From Eikenella glucosivorans (lineage in GTDB: Bacteria; Pseudomonadota; Gammaproteobacteria; Burkholderiales; Neisseriaceae): DNA of 21,794 nucleotides. A program made the position numbers and the translations under genes. Shown in pieces: positions 1 to 6,952 of the stretch. The stretch's first letter is position 1; every line of letters starts with the position of its first letter. The stretch covers positions 1 through 21,794 of the forward strand of contig NZ_JACSGR010000011.1 of NCBI RefSeq assembly GCF_016025525.2. Reading direction: 5' to 3'. The notes beneath the pieces are model-generated. The model did not search any database. It was not told where the DNA came from and saw nothing but the letters and a program-made list of their open reading frames with translations.

Positions 1-78
1 TTTGTCAATGTGGGGCAGCTTGGCTATACGGTAAAGAAACGTAAAGGATTATTGACACGCAATAAGCTATCTTTTTAA
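1..78 (+). CDS. 3' end of an unidentified protein gene (partial)
   Basis: Only one plus-strand frame is open from the window edge. It gives 25 residues ending in a basic tail (YTVKKRKGLLTRNKLSF) and a TAA stop at 76-78. The other two plus frames close within 45 bases. The stop overlaps the stop of the convergent gene on the minus strand, which would be a tail-to-tail arrangement with no intergenic space. The codons are more AT-rich than those of the neighbours. Too little is present to name a family, and chance openness over 78 bases cannot be excluded. Confidence 0.35.
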   Translation, partial: FVNVGQLGYTVKKRKGLLTRNKLSF

Positions 79-569
79 TGCTGCCCGGCCATTTTGGCAA
101 TACAGCGGCGCACGCTGCGTTTGAAGGAAACCGGGCGGTTTCCCGGTGTGGCGGTGTAGATGTCGTCGATGAGGCAGCGGCCGTTGGGGCGGCATTGCAG
201 CACGAATTGCACTTGGGTGGCCGAGAAATCGCCGGGAAACTGCTGGAACAGGGCTTCCACGCGGCCGTTGGCCAGCGGCCGGATGGTCAAAGTGCGGTTC
301 AGGCTGCCCCGGTCCCAATCCTGCCCGGCGATAATCGGGTCGTAGTCGATGCAGCCGACTTCGCCCGGCGGCGTGTGCCGCTTGTCTTCCCGATACACGG
401 CTTTCAGGTCGGCGGAAAAGTGGCGCTCGGGGTGCGCGTGCAGGACGTTGCCGTTTTGATAGGGCGCATACAGGCTGCGTACCAGCGCCAGCTTTTGCGC
501 GCGGAAGCCGTCTGCCACGGCGGTGGCGGCGCAGGCGGCCAATAGGGCGGCCAAGATGGATTTTTGCAT
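75..569 (-). CDS. Small exported protein, DUF3828-like
   Basis: The product is 164 residues. It starts with a basic-hydrophobic signal sequence (MQKSILAALLAACAATAVA). Cleavage could occur after AVA at residue 19, or LAAC at 10-13 could serve as a lipobox, so lipoprotein versus periplasmic export is undecided. The mature part has the pattern I associate with DUF3828/YbjP-type proteins: an early segment with FSADLKAVY, then an acidic DYDPIIAGQDWD stretch, then strand-rich sequence ending in CLIDDIYT. Several cysteines (in GCIDY, LQCRPNGRC and RRCIAK) could form disulfides after export. The start is supported by AGGAGA about nine bases upstream of the ATG. The gene sits alone, behind the purH terminator. 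The molecular function is unknown, and the family call is from memory of the pattern. Confidence 0.7.
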   Translation of the reverse strand: MQKSILAALLAACAATAVADGFRAQKLALVRSLYAPYQNGNVLHAHPERHFSADLKAVYREDKRHTPPGEVGCIDYDPIIAGQDWDRGSLNRTLTIRPLANGRVEALFQQFPGDFSATQVQFVLQCRPNGRCLIDDIYTATPGNRPVSFKRSVRRCIAKMAGQH

Positions 570-627
570 GATGTTTCTCCTAGAAGGAGCAAGGGTTGCA
601 GAGGGTTTTGCATCGTATCAGACAGGT

Positions 628-686
628 AAGGCTACCTGAAAACCAGCTCCGCGCGTTTCTGCGAAGCTAAATTTTCAGGCAGCCTT
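628..686 (-). terminator. DUS-type inverted repeat downstream of purH
   Basis: An AG-eikDUS (629-640) faces a one-base variant, TTCAGGCAGCCT (674-685), to form a roughly 15-bp stem with one mismatch. The loop of about 29 bases contains GTTTCTGCGAAGCTAA (655-670). It lies between the purH stop and the next gene, where a transcription terminator is expected. Paired uptake sequences acting as terminators are established for Neisseria. Confidence 0.6.
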
Positions 687-703
687 TTGCTATGCGGCAA
701 ACC

Positions 704-2284
704 TTAATGGCGGAAATGGCGCACGCCGGTTACCACCATCGCGATGCCGTGTTCGTCCGCCGCGTCGAAGACTTCTTGGTCGCGCATGGAACCTGCGGGG
801 TGGATGATGGCTTTGATGCCCTGTTCGGCAATCACGTCCACGCCGTCGCGGAAGGGGAAGAAGGCGTCGGAGGCGGCACACGCGCCGTTCAGGTCGAAAC
901 CGCCGTCCTGCGCTTTGCGTGCGGCGATGCGGGTGCTGTCCACGCGGCTCATTTGGCCTGCGCCGATGCCGTAGGTCTGTCCGCCTTTACCGAACACGAT
1001 GGCATTGGATTTGACGTATTTGGCGACGTTCCAGACAAACAGCAAATCGTTCCATTCCTGCTCGGTCGGTTGGCGTTTGGAGACGACTTTCAAATCGGTG
1101 CGGCTGATTTTATGGATGTCGGGCGTCTGCACCAACAGTCCGCCACCGACGCGTTTGAGTTCGAAACGGTTTGCGCCCGCTTCCAACGGCACTTCCAAAA
1201 CGCGCACGTTTTTCTTGGCGGCAGCGATTTCGAGGGCTTCGGCGGTGAATTTCGGCGCCATCAGGACTTCCATAAATTGGTTGTCGGTAATCTGTTTCAC
1301 GGTTGCGCCGTCCACTTCGCGGTTGAAGGCGATGATGCCGCCGAACGCGCTGGTGGTGTCGGTCGCGTAGGCGAGTTTGTAGGCGGTCAATGTATCGGCT
1401 GCAACGGCGACGCCGCACGGATTGGCGTGTTTTACGATGACGCAGGCGGGCGCGTCGAAGGATTTGACGGCTTCCCAAGCGGCATCGGCATCGGCGATGT
1501 TGTTGTAGGACAGCTCTTTGCCTTGAAGCTGTTGATACGCGGCAAGGCTGCCCGCGGCGGGATAAATATCGCGGTAGAAGGCGGCGCGCTGGTGCGGGTT
1601 TTCGCCGTAGCGCATGTCCTGCACTTTAATCCAGCTTTGGTTGAATTGGCTTGGAAATTCGCCGATTTCAGGCTGCCCGTCCAATACCTCGTCCGAAATC
1701 GAAGTCAGATAGTTGGAAATCATGCCGTCGTATTGGGCGGTGTGGCTGAACGCTTTGCGCGACAGGTTGAAGCGGGTTTGGTCGGAAAGGCTACCTGAAA
1801 TTTTCAACTCGCTGATAATGCTGTCAAAATCGCCGTTATCGGTAACGATGGCGACGTGTTTCCAGTTTTTCGCGGCGGAGCGCACCATGGTGGGGCCGCC
1901 GATGTCGATGTTTTCAATCGCGTCTTCCAGCGTGCAGCCGGGCTTGGCGATGGTGGCGGCGAAGGGGTAGAGGTTCACGCACACCAAATCGATGTTGCCG
2001 ATGCCGTGCTCGGCCATTTTGGCGGTGTGTTCGGGCAGGTCGCGCCGCCCGAGGATGCCGCCGTGGATTTTGGGGTGCAGCGTTTTCACGCGGCCGTCGA
2101 GCATTTCGGGGAAACCGGTGTAGTCGGCCACTTCAATCACGGGAATGCCGACATCGGCCAGCAGTTTGGCCGTGCCGCCGGTGGAGAGGATTTCCACGCC
2201 CAAATCGTGTAGGGCTTGGGCAAAGGGCACGACACCGGTTTTGTCGGAAAGACTGATGAGGGCGCGTTGGATTTTGGGGAGCAT
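704..2284 (-). CDS. purH: Bifunctional AICAR formyltransferase / IMP cyclohydrolase
   Basis: This enzyme catalyses the last two steps of de novo IMP synthesis in the cytoplasm: formyl transfer from 10-formyl-THF to AICAR, then ring closure to IMP. The 526 residues match the usual PurH length. The N-terminal MGS-like cyclohydrolase domain (about 1-145) contains SDKTG, LSTGGTAKLL and the DGRVKTLHPKIHGG block. The C-terminal transformylase domain carries YGENPHQ (226-231) and the catalytic Lys-His pair in VKHANPCG (K285, H286), and ends in VVTGVRHFRH as PurH proteins do. The start is supported by AAAGGAAT just upstream. Residues 161-166 (KISGSL) are encoded partly by a DUS, in a region between the two domains. 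Only 36 bases separate the ATG from a DUS hairpin behind the upstream gene, so its promoter is not obvious; see findings. Confidence 0.97.
   Translation of the reverse strand: MLPKIQRALISLSDKTGVVPFAQALHDLGVEILSTGGTAKLLADVGIPVIEVADYTGFPEMLDGRVKTLHPKIHGGILGRRDLPEHTAKMAEHGIGNIDLVCVNLYPFAATIAKPGCTLEDAIENIDIGGPTMVRSAAKNWKHVAIVTDNGDFDSIISELKISGSLSDQTRFNLSRKAFSHTAQYDGMISNYLTSISDEVLDGQPEIGEFPSQFNQSWIKVQDMRYGENPHQRAAFYRDIYPAAGSLAAYQQLQGKELSYNNIADADAAWEAVKSFDAPACVIVKHANPCGVAVAADTLTAYKLAYATDTTSAFGGIIAFNREVDGATVKQITDNQFMEVLMAPKFTAEALEIAAAKKNVRVLEVPLEAGANRFELKRVGGGLLVQTPDIHKISRTDLKVVSKRQPTEQEWNDLLFVWNVAKYVKSNAIVFGKGGQTYGIGAGQMSRVDSTRIAARKAQDGGFDLNGACAASDAFFPFRDGVDVIAEQGIKAIIHPAGSMRDQEVFDAADEHGIAMVVTGVRHFRH
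1788..1799 (+). repeat. AG-eikDUS inside purH
   Basis: Exact AGGCTACCTGAA. Read on the gene strand it encodes the SGSL part of KISGSL, at a tolerant position between the two PurH domains. Confidence 0.9.
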
Positions 2285-2320
2285 GGGGATTCCTTTGTAG
2301 GTGGATGGTGGGAAGGGTTG

Positions 2321-2379
2321 AGGCTACCTGAAAGTGAGCAAAGCGAGTTTCTGGGGGGCTAAAATTTTCAGGTAGCCTT
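2321..2379 (-). terminator. Inverted DUS pair between the SH3b gene and purH
   Basis: Exact DUS at 2321-2332 and its exact reverse complement at 2368-2379 form a 13-bp perfect stem (2321-2333 with 2367-2379). The loop holds GTTTCTGGGGGGCTAA (2348-2363), the same kind of loop motif as in the hairpins at 628-686 and 2946-3025. It follows the SH3b gene stop at 2410, so it probably ends that transcript, although purH starts only 36 bases further on. Confidence 0.6.
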
Positions 2380-2409
2380 TATGGTTGGTTTCCATATTGG
2401 GCAGGCTGG

Positions 2410-2919
2410 TTAATCTATGCGGCGCAATTGGCTTTTGTGGATATAGCCTTGAAAGACGGCATCGTTGCCGTATTCGTCTTTTTCGGTATATGCGCCTTGG
2501 TTGTCGTAAAGCAGCCAACTGCCTTTGCTCAAGCTTGGCACGATTTGCACGCGCGTGCCGTTGGGCAGGGTTTTGATAACCGGGGCGCGGCCGGCGGGAT
2601 ACCATGGATCGATGCTGCGGACGTTGGCCGAGCCGTCGGGGCTGGCGACGATATAGTTCTGCACGATAAAGCCTTGGCTTTGGTGGACATAACCCGTGCG
2701 GTTGCCGTCCAGTTGGATACGGAACCACCTGCCCTGACTGCCTAGGATTTTGTGCTGCGGGCTCGCATAATTCAGCACAGCAAGGATTCTGCTGTGCGTG
2801 TTGGGCTCGGAGCGGATGTTGGCTGAGCCGTCGCATTCGGCGTTGGGCAGGAAGTAATCCGCAGCTTGGGCGGACAGGCTGGCGGGGGCAAGCAGGATGG
2901 TGAGGAGGAGGGTTTTCAT
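2410..2919 (-). CDS. Exported protein with two bacterial SH3 domains
   Basis: I place the start at 2919. The resulting 169-residue protein opens with a clear signal peptide (MKTLLLTILLAPASLSAQAA, cleavage near residue 20). The open frame continues 56 codons further upstream, but that part is read through a DUS hairpin (GYLK and FQVA peptides) and lacks protein character. The mature protein holds two SH3b-type units. The first (about 32-82) has ANIRSEPNTHSRILAVLN, then WFRIQL and GYVHQSQ. The second (about 97-166) has ANVRSIDPW, VIKTLPNGTRVQIV, WLLYDN and GYIHKSQL. SH3b domains usually bind peptidoglycan or target periplasmic proteins to it, so a cell-wall-associated role is inferred. There is no catalytic domain. 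The ribosome-binding site is weak. The neighbours give no further clue. Confidence 0.8.
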   Translation of the reverse strand: MKTLLLTILLAPASLSAQAADYFLPNAECDGSANIRSEPNTHSRILAVLNYASPQHKILGSQGRWFRIQLDGNRTGYVHQSQGFIVQNYIVASPDGSANVRSIDPWYPAGRAPVIKTLPNGTRVQIVPSLSKGSWLLYDNQGAYTEKDEYGNDAVFQGYIHKSQLRRID

Positions 2920-2945
2920 TTTGGGTAAACAGTGCGGCGGGCAAG

Positions 2946-3025
2946 AGGCTACCTGAAAATATCGGCTTCGGCGGAGCTCAAACGAGTAAAGCGGTTTTCT
3001 GGGGGCTAAAATTTTCAGGTAGCCT
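2946..3025 (-). terminator. Inverted DUS pair behind the PEtN transferase-like gene
   Basis: Exact DUS at 2946-2957 and reverse complement at 3014-3025 form a 15-bp perfect stem (2946-2960 with 3011-3025). The 50-base loop contains GTTTTCTGGGGGCTAA (2994-3009). It lies 12 bases beyond the stop codon of the upstream minus-strand gene, a typical terminator position. Confidence 0.65.
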
Positions 3026-3037
3026 TTTCTGGTGTGG

Positions 3038-4654
3038 TTATTTGGAGTGATGCGATTGCCAGTAGGGCCAATTGGCAGGCGGGACAAATTGATAGTCTGG
3101 ATTTTCCCAGCCGGTAATCTTTAACCGTTCTGCTGCCTGCGGGGCAATGCGCAGTAACATATACTGATCCAGCAGGGAGGCATCAATAACTTTATCCCTT
3201 ATTGCCCCTTGCGGTTTCATGCCGTCATACCACAGGATAACGGGGATTTTATAACCTGCTTCCGTAGTTGGGCTGTGCCCCGCATAGTCAATTTGATGGC
3301 CCACTTCGTTACCATGATCAGGTAGGAAGGTAAACGAGCGGAAGCCTGAGTTGTGTGACTGTTTTAGCATATCAAGCAGTGAGGTGGCGATATGGTCCTG
3401 ATAGAGGACGCTGTTGTCGTATTCATTACGTAGATTGCGCACCCAAGAACCGATATGGTGCTGGTCTAGCTCCTGGGTTATTTTTTGTTCGGCCGCAGAG
3501 TCGGACTGTTGTGGGAAGTGATTGTATTGTTGGGGGTAGCGCGCGGAGTAGTTCGGATGGGAACCGATCAGGTGCAGGATAATCAATTTTCTTTCTGCGG
3601 GGTCTTCTAATGCTGCGCGGTAGTAGGGGAACAGTTCTTCGTCTTTTGAAAAGCTGCTGCGTCCCGAACGTTTGTTGTTATATACGGATTGGTCGGCAAA
3701 CGATCCAAATAGTGAGGCAATGTAGGAATCATCTTGATTACTTATCCAAAAAACTTTATACCCTGCTTTTTTCGCGTAAGCCAGCAGGCTTTCTGTTGGG
3801 GTGGCATCCGGATTGCCGGGCGGTACGTCAGTCAGCATAGCTTTCATGGCACTGATTGTTGAAGGATAAGGGGAGTAGGCATTGCAAAATACGGTAAGTT
3901 CGTTTAATTGTGTCTGCAACTTGGGAGTAGTTTGCCGCGGATAACCGCAGATGCCTACATCGAAACTGGTTAGACTTTCGGAAATCACTAACACATGGGT
4001 TTGTTTGCCATCTGGAACGGTAATATTTTGTTGTTCTGCCTGCTTCAGCCATTGTTCATGCCATTTTGCATGTTCGGTTATGCTGTGGCGGAATTCCTGT
4101 ATTTTTGCGTAATAATTAGCCCAAAAAATAACGGGAAATTTCACCCTATTAGGCTTGAGGGCATAAGCGGCAACCGACAGTAGTACGATTAAGGCAATGA
4201 ATAATTTGTTTGCAATTCGTTTCCAAGGAGTGGTGAGGCGTTCTGGGAGCAAGGCTCGTTTACGCATCAGTTTCAGCATGATAAATAAATAAGCTGTTAC
4301 CACGCTAATAAGTAGTATCGCGCATATACACAATTCGAAAGAATGGAAACGGATAAATTCAATGCTTTCGGTGAAGGTGGTGTTGGCGACTGCTTGGATA
4401 ATAAAATAAGCATCAATACTGCTGTCGAATAGAAACCAACTGGCTGAGAAGACGGCACTACTGCCAAGAAACATTATCCACCACAGCCATGCGGCAGCAG
4501 TTAGCCAGAATTTTTGCTTACGTGCTGCATAAACAATCAAAAATATACCAGGCAGGGAGAGTGCGAATAGACGTAAGCCGTTTGGTGCGTCACCCGCTAG
4601 GGCAAGCAATCCGCCGGTTAAAATTGCTGGCAGAATTAGGAGTAATGAAATCAT
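3038..4654 (-). CDS. Phosphoethanolamine transferase-like inner-membrane enzyme (sulfatase superfamily)
   Basis: This is an EptA/CptA/OpgE-type protein, which would move phosphoethanolamine from phosphatidylethanolamine onto a lipid A, core or glycan acceptor on the periplasmic side. From the start at 4654 it has 538 residues. About five membrane segments (near 1-21, 28-45, 48-75, 105-127, 147-166) precede a periplasmic sulfatase-fold domain. Candidate metal and catalytic residues are E226 (in VISESLTS), nucleophile T266 (in YPSTISAMK), H366 (in LIGSH), and D446-H447 (in FLPDHGNEVGH). The 40-residue spacing from Glu to Thr equals that of meningococcal EptA (E240/T280). GYPRQTTP and YDNSVLYQDH are also typical. 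The frame stays open to 4756, but that part begins inside a DUS; 4723 is another possible start. Two sampled 60-base stretches in the membrane half are only about 36% GC, far below the neighbours, suggesting acquisition by transfer. The acceptor substrate cannot be read from sequence. Confidence 0.85.
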   Translation of the reverse strand: MISLLLILPAILTGGLLALAGDAPNGLRLFALSLPGIFLIVYAARKQKFWLTAAAWLWWIMFLGSSAVFSASWFLFDSSIDAYFIIQAVANTTFTESIEFIRFHSFELCICAILLISVVTAYLFIMLKLMRKRALLPERLTTPWKRIANKLFIALIVLLSVAAYALKPNRVKFPVIFWANYYAKIQEFRHSITEHAKWHEQWLKQAEQQNITVPDGKQTHVLVISESLTSFDVGICGYPRQTTPKLQTQLNELTVFCNAYSPYPSTISAMKAMLTDVPPGNPDATPTESLLAYAKKAGYKVFWISNQDDSYIASLFGSFADQSVYNNKRSGRSSFSKDEELFPYYRAALEDPAERKLIILHLIGSHPNYSARYPQQYNHFPQQSDSAAEQKITQELDQHHIGSWVRNLRNEYDNSVLYQDHIATSLLDMLKQSHNSGFRSFTFLPDHGNEVGHQIDYAGHSPTTEAGYKIPVILWYDGMKPQGAIRDKVIDASLLDQYMLLRIAPQAAERLKITGWENPDYQFVPPANWPYWQSHHSK

Positions 4655-4741
4655 AACGGGTTCTTTCAAAATCGGATGATGAATTTCAATATAGTGCACA
4701 GGTAAGGGATATTTGAAAAACATGCATTCCAAAAAGCAGTT

Positions 4742-4753
4742 TTCAGGTAGCCT
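4742..4753 (-). repeat. AG-eikDUS overlapping the CpoB-like stop codon
   Basis: Exact TTCAGGTAGCCT on the plus strand. On the minus strand the A of the TGA stop of the upstream gene (4753) is the first base of the DUS, so the uptake sequence begins exactly at the gene end. It is unpaired. Confidence 0.9.
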
Positions 4754-5388
4754 CAACGGTTATTCTGGATACGTTGGCCGGCGCGGCGGGCAGCGGGGCT
4801 GTTGGGGTAGGTTTGCATCAGTTTGCGCCAGGTGTTGCGGGCGATGTCGCGCTGCTGCATGCTCCATTGGCAGCTGCCTACGCTGTAGAGGGCTTCGGCG
4901 GCTTTGGGGTTGGCGGCGAAGCGGGTGGCGAAGCGTTGGCCGGTGAGGATGACGGATTCGCAGTTGCGCAGTTTTTCGTGGCTCTGCATGAGCAGGAAGA
5001 GGGCGTTTTGCTCGGTTTGGCCGCCGCTGCCGCTGCGCTCGGCAAAGCGCAGCTGGTGCAGGGCTTGGCTGTAGGAGCCGCTGCGGTAGAGCTGCTGGGC
5101 TTGGCGGTAGGCCTGCTCTTGCGGGTTTTCGGCGGGGGCGGGGCTGGGCTCGGCGGGGGCGCTGGTGCTGCGGCGGGCAGGGCGTGGGTGGGGCTGGTGG
5201 TGTTGCAGCTCGCTGATTTGTTGGCGCATCTCGGCGATTTGCCGTTGCAGCTGGCCGATTTGTTCGGTGTGGGCGTTGAGCTCGGCTTCAATGCGCTGCG
5301 GCGGGCTGCCGGCAGGGAGCGGGCCGGCGGGAGGCAGGGCGGTGCAGGCGGCGAGGCCGAGCAGGGCGGCGGGGGCAATCAGGCGCAT
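4753..5388 (-). CDS. CpoB/YbgF-like lipoprotein with coiled coil and TPR
   Basis: From the ATG at 5388 (AAGGAAACACC directly upstream) the product has 211 residues. A lipoprotein signal with lipobox LAAC places the modified cysteine at residue 15. Then follow a coiled-coil stretch (about 30-62, repeated QIGQLQRQI / EMRQQISELQ), a Pro/Ala/Ser-rich linker (about 63-90), and a helical TPR region (about 92-205, with QAQQLYRSGSYSQAL, LFLLMQSHEKL and EALYSVGSCQW). This order matches CpoB/YbgF, which binds TolA and coordinates peptidoglycan synthesis with outer-membrane constriction in E. coli. No tol-pal genes are nearby, so the exact orthology is uncertain and another TPR lipoprotein is possible. 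A frame extension of nine codons upstream (from 5415) lacks the Shine-Dalgarno support. Confidence 0.75.
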   Translation of the reverse strand: MRLIAPAALLGLAACTALPPAGPLPAGSPPQRIEAELNAHTEQIGQLQRQIAEMRQQISELQHHQPHPRPARRSTSAPAEPSPAPAENPQEQAYRQAQQLYRSGSYSQALHQLRFAERSGSGGQTEQNALFLLMQSHEKLRNCESVILTGQRFATRFAANPKAAEALYSVGSCQWSMQQRDIARNTWRKLMQTYPNSPAARRAGQRIQNNR

Positions 5389-5426
5389 GGTGTTTCCTTT
5401 ATAGATGATAGGCACAGGTTGGATAA

Positions 5427-5438
5427 GGGCTACCTGAA
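5427..5438 (+). repeat. DUS variant between SUKH and CpoB-like genes
   Basis: GGGCTACCTGAA differs from AG-eikDUS at the first base only. It is unpaired and sits four bases past the SUKH gene stop. Confidence 0.75.
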
Positions 5439-5441
5439 AAT

Positions 5442-5984
5442 TTAGTCTGAGAAGTTGTCTTCATGCTGCAAATGGCGGATAAAGGTTTCAAAGTCAGGCG
5501 CTAGTTTGATGATTTCATAATCCCGTTCCTGCTCTACCAAAACCACCTCCGGCTCGCCGTTTTTGCCGCATTGTCGGTAATCCAGCGCGAACATGGCGTG
5601 CCCGGCAGTAGGATCGTTGGCAAAATATACGCCGATGGGTGGGTATCCCCAATCTCCCAGCCACAGTTTCTGCCCCATTTCACCGCAAAGGCTGCCTGCC
5701 TTGCCTAAGCCGATACCCGATACTTCTTCAATCACCACATGGTTATCCGACCATGAGGTGGGTTGGGTGGTGGGATAGCATTTGTTGCGGAATGTGCCGC
5801 CGTTTTGTATCGCCATCAGTGCGATAAAGCTTTGTGGCAGCTTATAGCCTAATATCATTTCCACTTCGGCTAGGGTTTCTGGCGTAAACGGGGCTTCTTT
5901 ATAATGTTTGTCGGCATAACCGTTTGGCTCCCATACGGAGGATAAGTCGAAATCTTGGAAAGGCTTGGTCATGGTCATGGGCAT
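5442..5984 (-). CDS. SUKH (SMI1/KNR4) family protein
   Basis: The product is 180 residues. The family signature is visible at 36-63 (TLAEVEMILGYKLPQSFIALMAIQNGG), followed by GIGLGKAG, a tryptophan/glycine-rich WLGDWGYPPIGVYFA stretch, FALDYRQCGKNGEPEVVLVEQE and an FETFIRHL ending. SUKH proteins are often immunity partners of polymorphic or contact-dependent toxins, but many are stand-alone proteins of unknown role. No toxin gene is visible here. The start at 5984 is preferred over the in-frame ATGs at 5978 and 5972 because GAGGA lies about six bases before it. The first 10 bases overlap the end of the O-methyltransferase gene, implying translational coupling in a three-gene operon with it and the DUF3460 gene. 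The frame remains open far upstream (to 7052), but that is an arginine/proline-rich shadow of the methyltransferase. Confidence 0.82.
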   Translation of the reverse strand: MPMTMTKPFQDFDLSSVWEPNGYADKHYKEAPFTPETLAEVEMILGYKLPQSFIALMAIQNGGTFRNKCYPTTQPTSWSDNHVVIEEVSGIGLGKAGSLCGEMGQKLWLGDWGYPPIGVYFANDPTAGHAMFALDYRQCGKNGEPEVVLVEQERDYEIIKLAPDFETFIRHLQHEDNFSD

Positions 5985-6667
5985 TCTCTTTCCTCGGGAT
6001 GGCGTTTGCGCAGCAGGGTGAGGCCGTCGCCCAGGGGCAGGGTGAGGGCGGCTACGCGGGGGTCGGTTTGCAGGGATTGGTTGAAGGCGCGGATGCGTGC
6101 TATGGATTCGGGCTCGGGGGCGTTGGTTGCTTGGTAAACGCGGCCGCCGAGCAGGAGGTTGTCGATGGCGATGAGGCCGCCGGGGCGCAGCAGGGTGAGG
6201 CAGCGCTCGTAGTAGTGGGCGGTGGGGGGTTTGTCGGCGTCGATAAGGGCGAAGTCGTAGCTGCCGCTTTGGCCTTGCTCGATGAGTTGGTTGAGCGTGA
6301 TGAGGGCGGGCTGGAGATGGAGTTGGATTTTGTGTTCCACGCCGGCTTCGCGCCAGAATTGGCGGGCGAGGCCGGTGTAGGTAAGGTTGATGTCGCAGGC
6401 GGTAATCGTGCCGTCTGCGGGCAGGGCGAGGGCGACGGCGGTGCTGCTGTAGCCGGTGTACACGCCGATTTCGAGGCAGCGTTTGGCGCCGATGAGCCGC
6501 ACGAGGAAGGCGAGCAGCTGGGCTTGTTCGGCGGCGAGGTGCATTTTGCCCATGCGGTACTGCTCGGTGGCCTGCCGCAGGCGTTGCAAAACTTCTGCTT
6601 CGGGCGGGTTGATGGTTTTCAGGTAGCCTGAAAGCTCGGGTGGCAGGTGGGCGGTGGCTGCGGTCAT
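5975..6667 (-). CDS. SAM-dependent O-methyltransferase, caffeoyl-CoA OMT-like (family 3)
   Basis: This is a 230-residue class I methyltransferase of the cation-dependent O-methyltransferase family (PF01596 type), which methylates hydroxyls, often catechols. The SAM-binding motif is at 65-75 (CLEIGVYTGYSS). The acidic D92 in ACDIN follows. The metal-binding set appears as D143 and D145 in LIDADK plus D169-N170 in AIDN. RPGG at 161-164 is typical. The family call is firm, but the substrate is unknown. The gene lies 21 bases downstream of the DUF3460 gene and overlaps the SUKH gene by 10 bases, so all three probably share a transcript. Residues 14-18 (GYLKT) are encoded by a DUS in the N-terminal helix region. 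The ribosome-binding site is weak, which fits translation coupled to the upstream gene. Confidence 0.88.
   Translation of the reverse strand: MTAATAHLPPELSGYLKTINPPEAEVLQRLRQATEQYRMGKMHLAAEQAQLLAFLVRLIGAKRCLEIGVYTGYSSTAVALALPADGTITACDINLTYTGLARQFWREAGVEHKIQLHLQPALITLNQLIEQGQSGSYDFALIDADKPPTAHYYERCLTLLRPGGLIAIDNLLLGGRVYQATNAPEPESIARIRAFNQSLQTDPRVAALTLPLGDGLTLLRKRHPEERECP
6618..6629 (-). repeat. AG-eikDUS inside the O-methyltransferase gene
   Basis: Exact TTCAGGTAGCCT on the plus strand, extended into the near-palindrome TTTCAGG-TAG-CCTGAAA (6617-6633). It encodes GYLK near the protein N-terminus. Confidence 0.9.
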
Positions 6668-6688
6668 GGCGCGGCGCGGGAGTGGGGT

Positions 6689-6874
6689 TTAGTAGGAATA
6701 ATAGGTGTAGGGTTTTTTGGCGATTTTGCCGGCGGCAAAGTCGGCCTGCTCTTCGGGGTTGAGCTCGACGTCCCACAGCAGGCCGCGGTTTTCGAGGCGG
6801 CGCGCCTGCTCTTCGGGGTGTTCTTCGAGGTATCGGTTTAGAAATTGGGTGGCGTCGGATTGGTAGTGGTACAT
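6689..6874 (-). CDS. DUF3460 family small protein
   Basis: This is a 61-residue soluble, acidic-helical protein. It begins MYHYQSDATQFLNRYLEEHPEEQARR and continues with the GLLWD motif and a C-terminal KKPYTYYSY. The short N-terminal helix, the central RGLLWD and the final KPYxYxS pattern are those of DUF3460 proteins, small and widespread in betaproteobacteria with no established function. A GGA-containing ribosome-binding site lies upstream. It is the first gene of the operon with the O-methyltransferase (gap 21 bases) and the SUKH gene. A perfect TATAAT lies about 57 bases upstream of its start codon. Confidence 0.85.
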   Translation of the reverse strand: MYHYQSDATQFLNRYLEEHPEEQARRLENRGLLWDVELNPEEQADFAAGKIAKKPYTYYSY

Positions 6875-6930
6875 GGTGTGTGTTCCGTTGCGGTATTAGG
6901 GTGGGAAACGGGCGGTAAAAACGCGGGCGT

Positions 6931-6936
6931 ATTATA
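6931..6936 (-). promoter_or_regulatory. -10 box for the DUF3460-methyltransferase-SUKH operon
   Basis: The minus strand reads TATAAT, a perfect sigma70 -10 hexamer, about 57 bases upstream of the DUF3460 ATG. The -35 region is weak (CTGCCA or TGCCAA at 16-17 bases). It overlaps the -35 of the divergent pcnB promoter. Confidence 0.45.
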
Positions 6937-6952
6937 GCGGAAAGCGCTTTGT

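Noticed and set aside
692..1798. Plus-strand ORF of 368 codons opposite purH
   Set aside because: Its composition is that of an antisense shadow (Ala/Gly/Val/His-rich) and purH is certain.
2324..2944. Minus-strand 206-codon ORF overlapping the SH3b gene
   Set aside because: Alternative frame rich in Pro/Arg/Gln with no domain; the SH3b frame has a signal peptide and two repeats.
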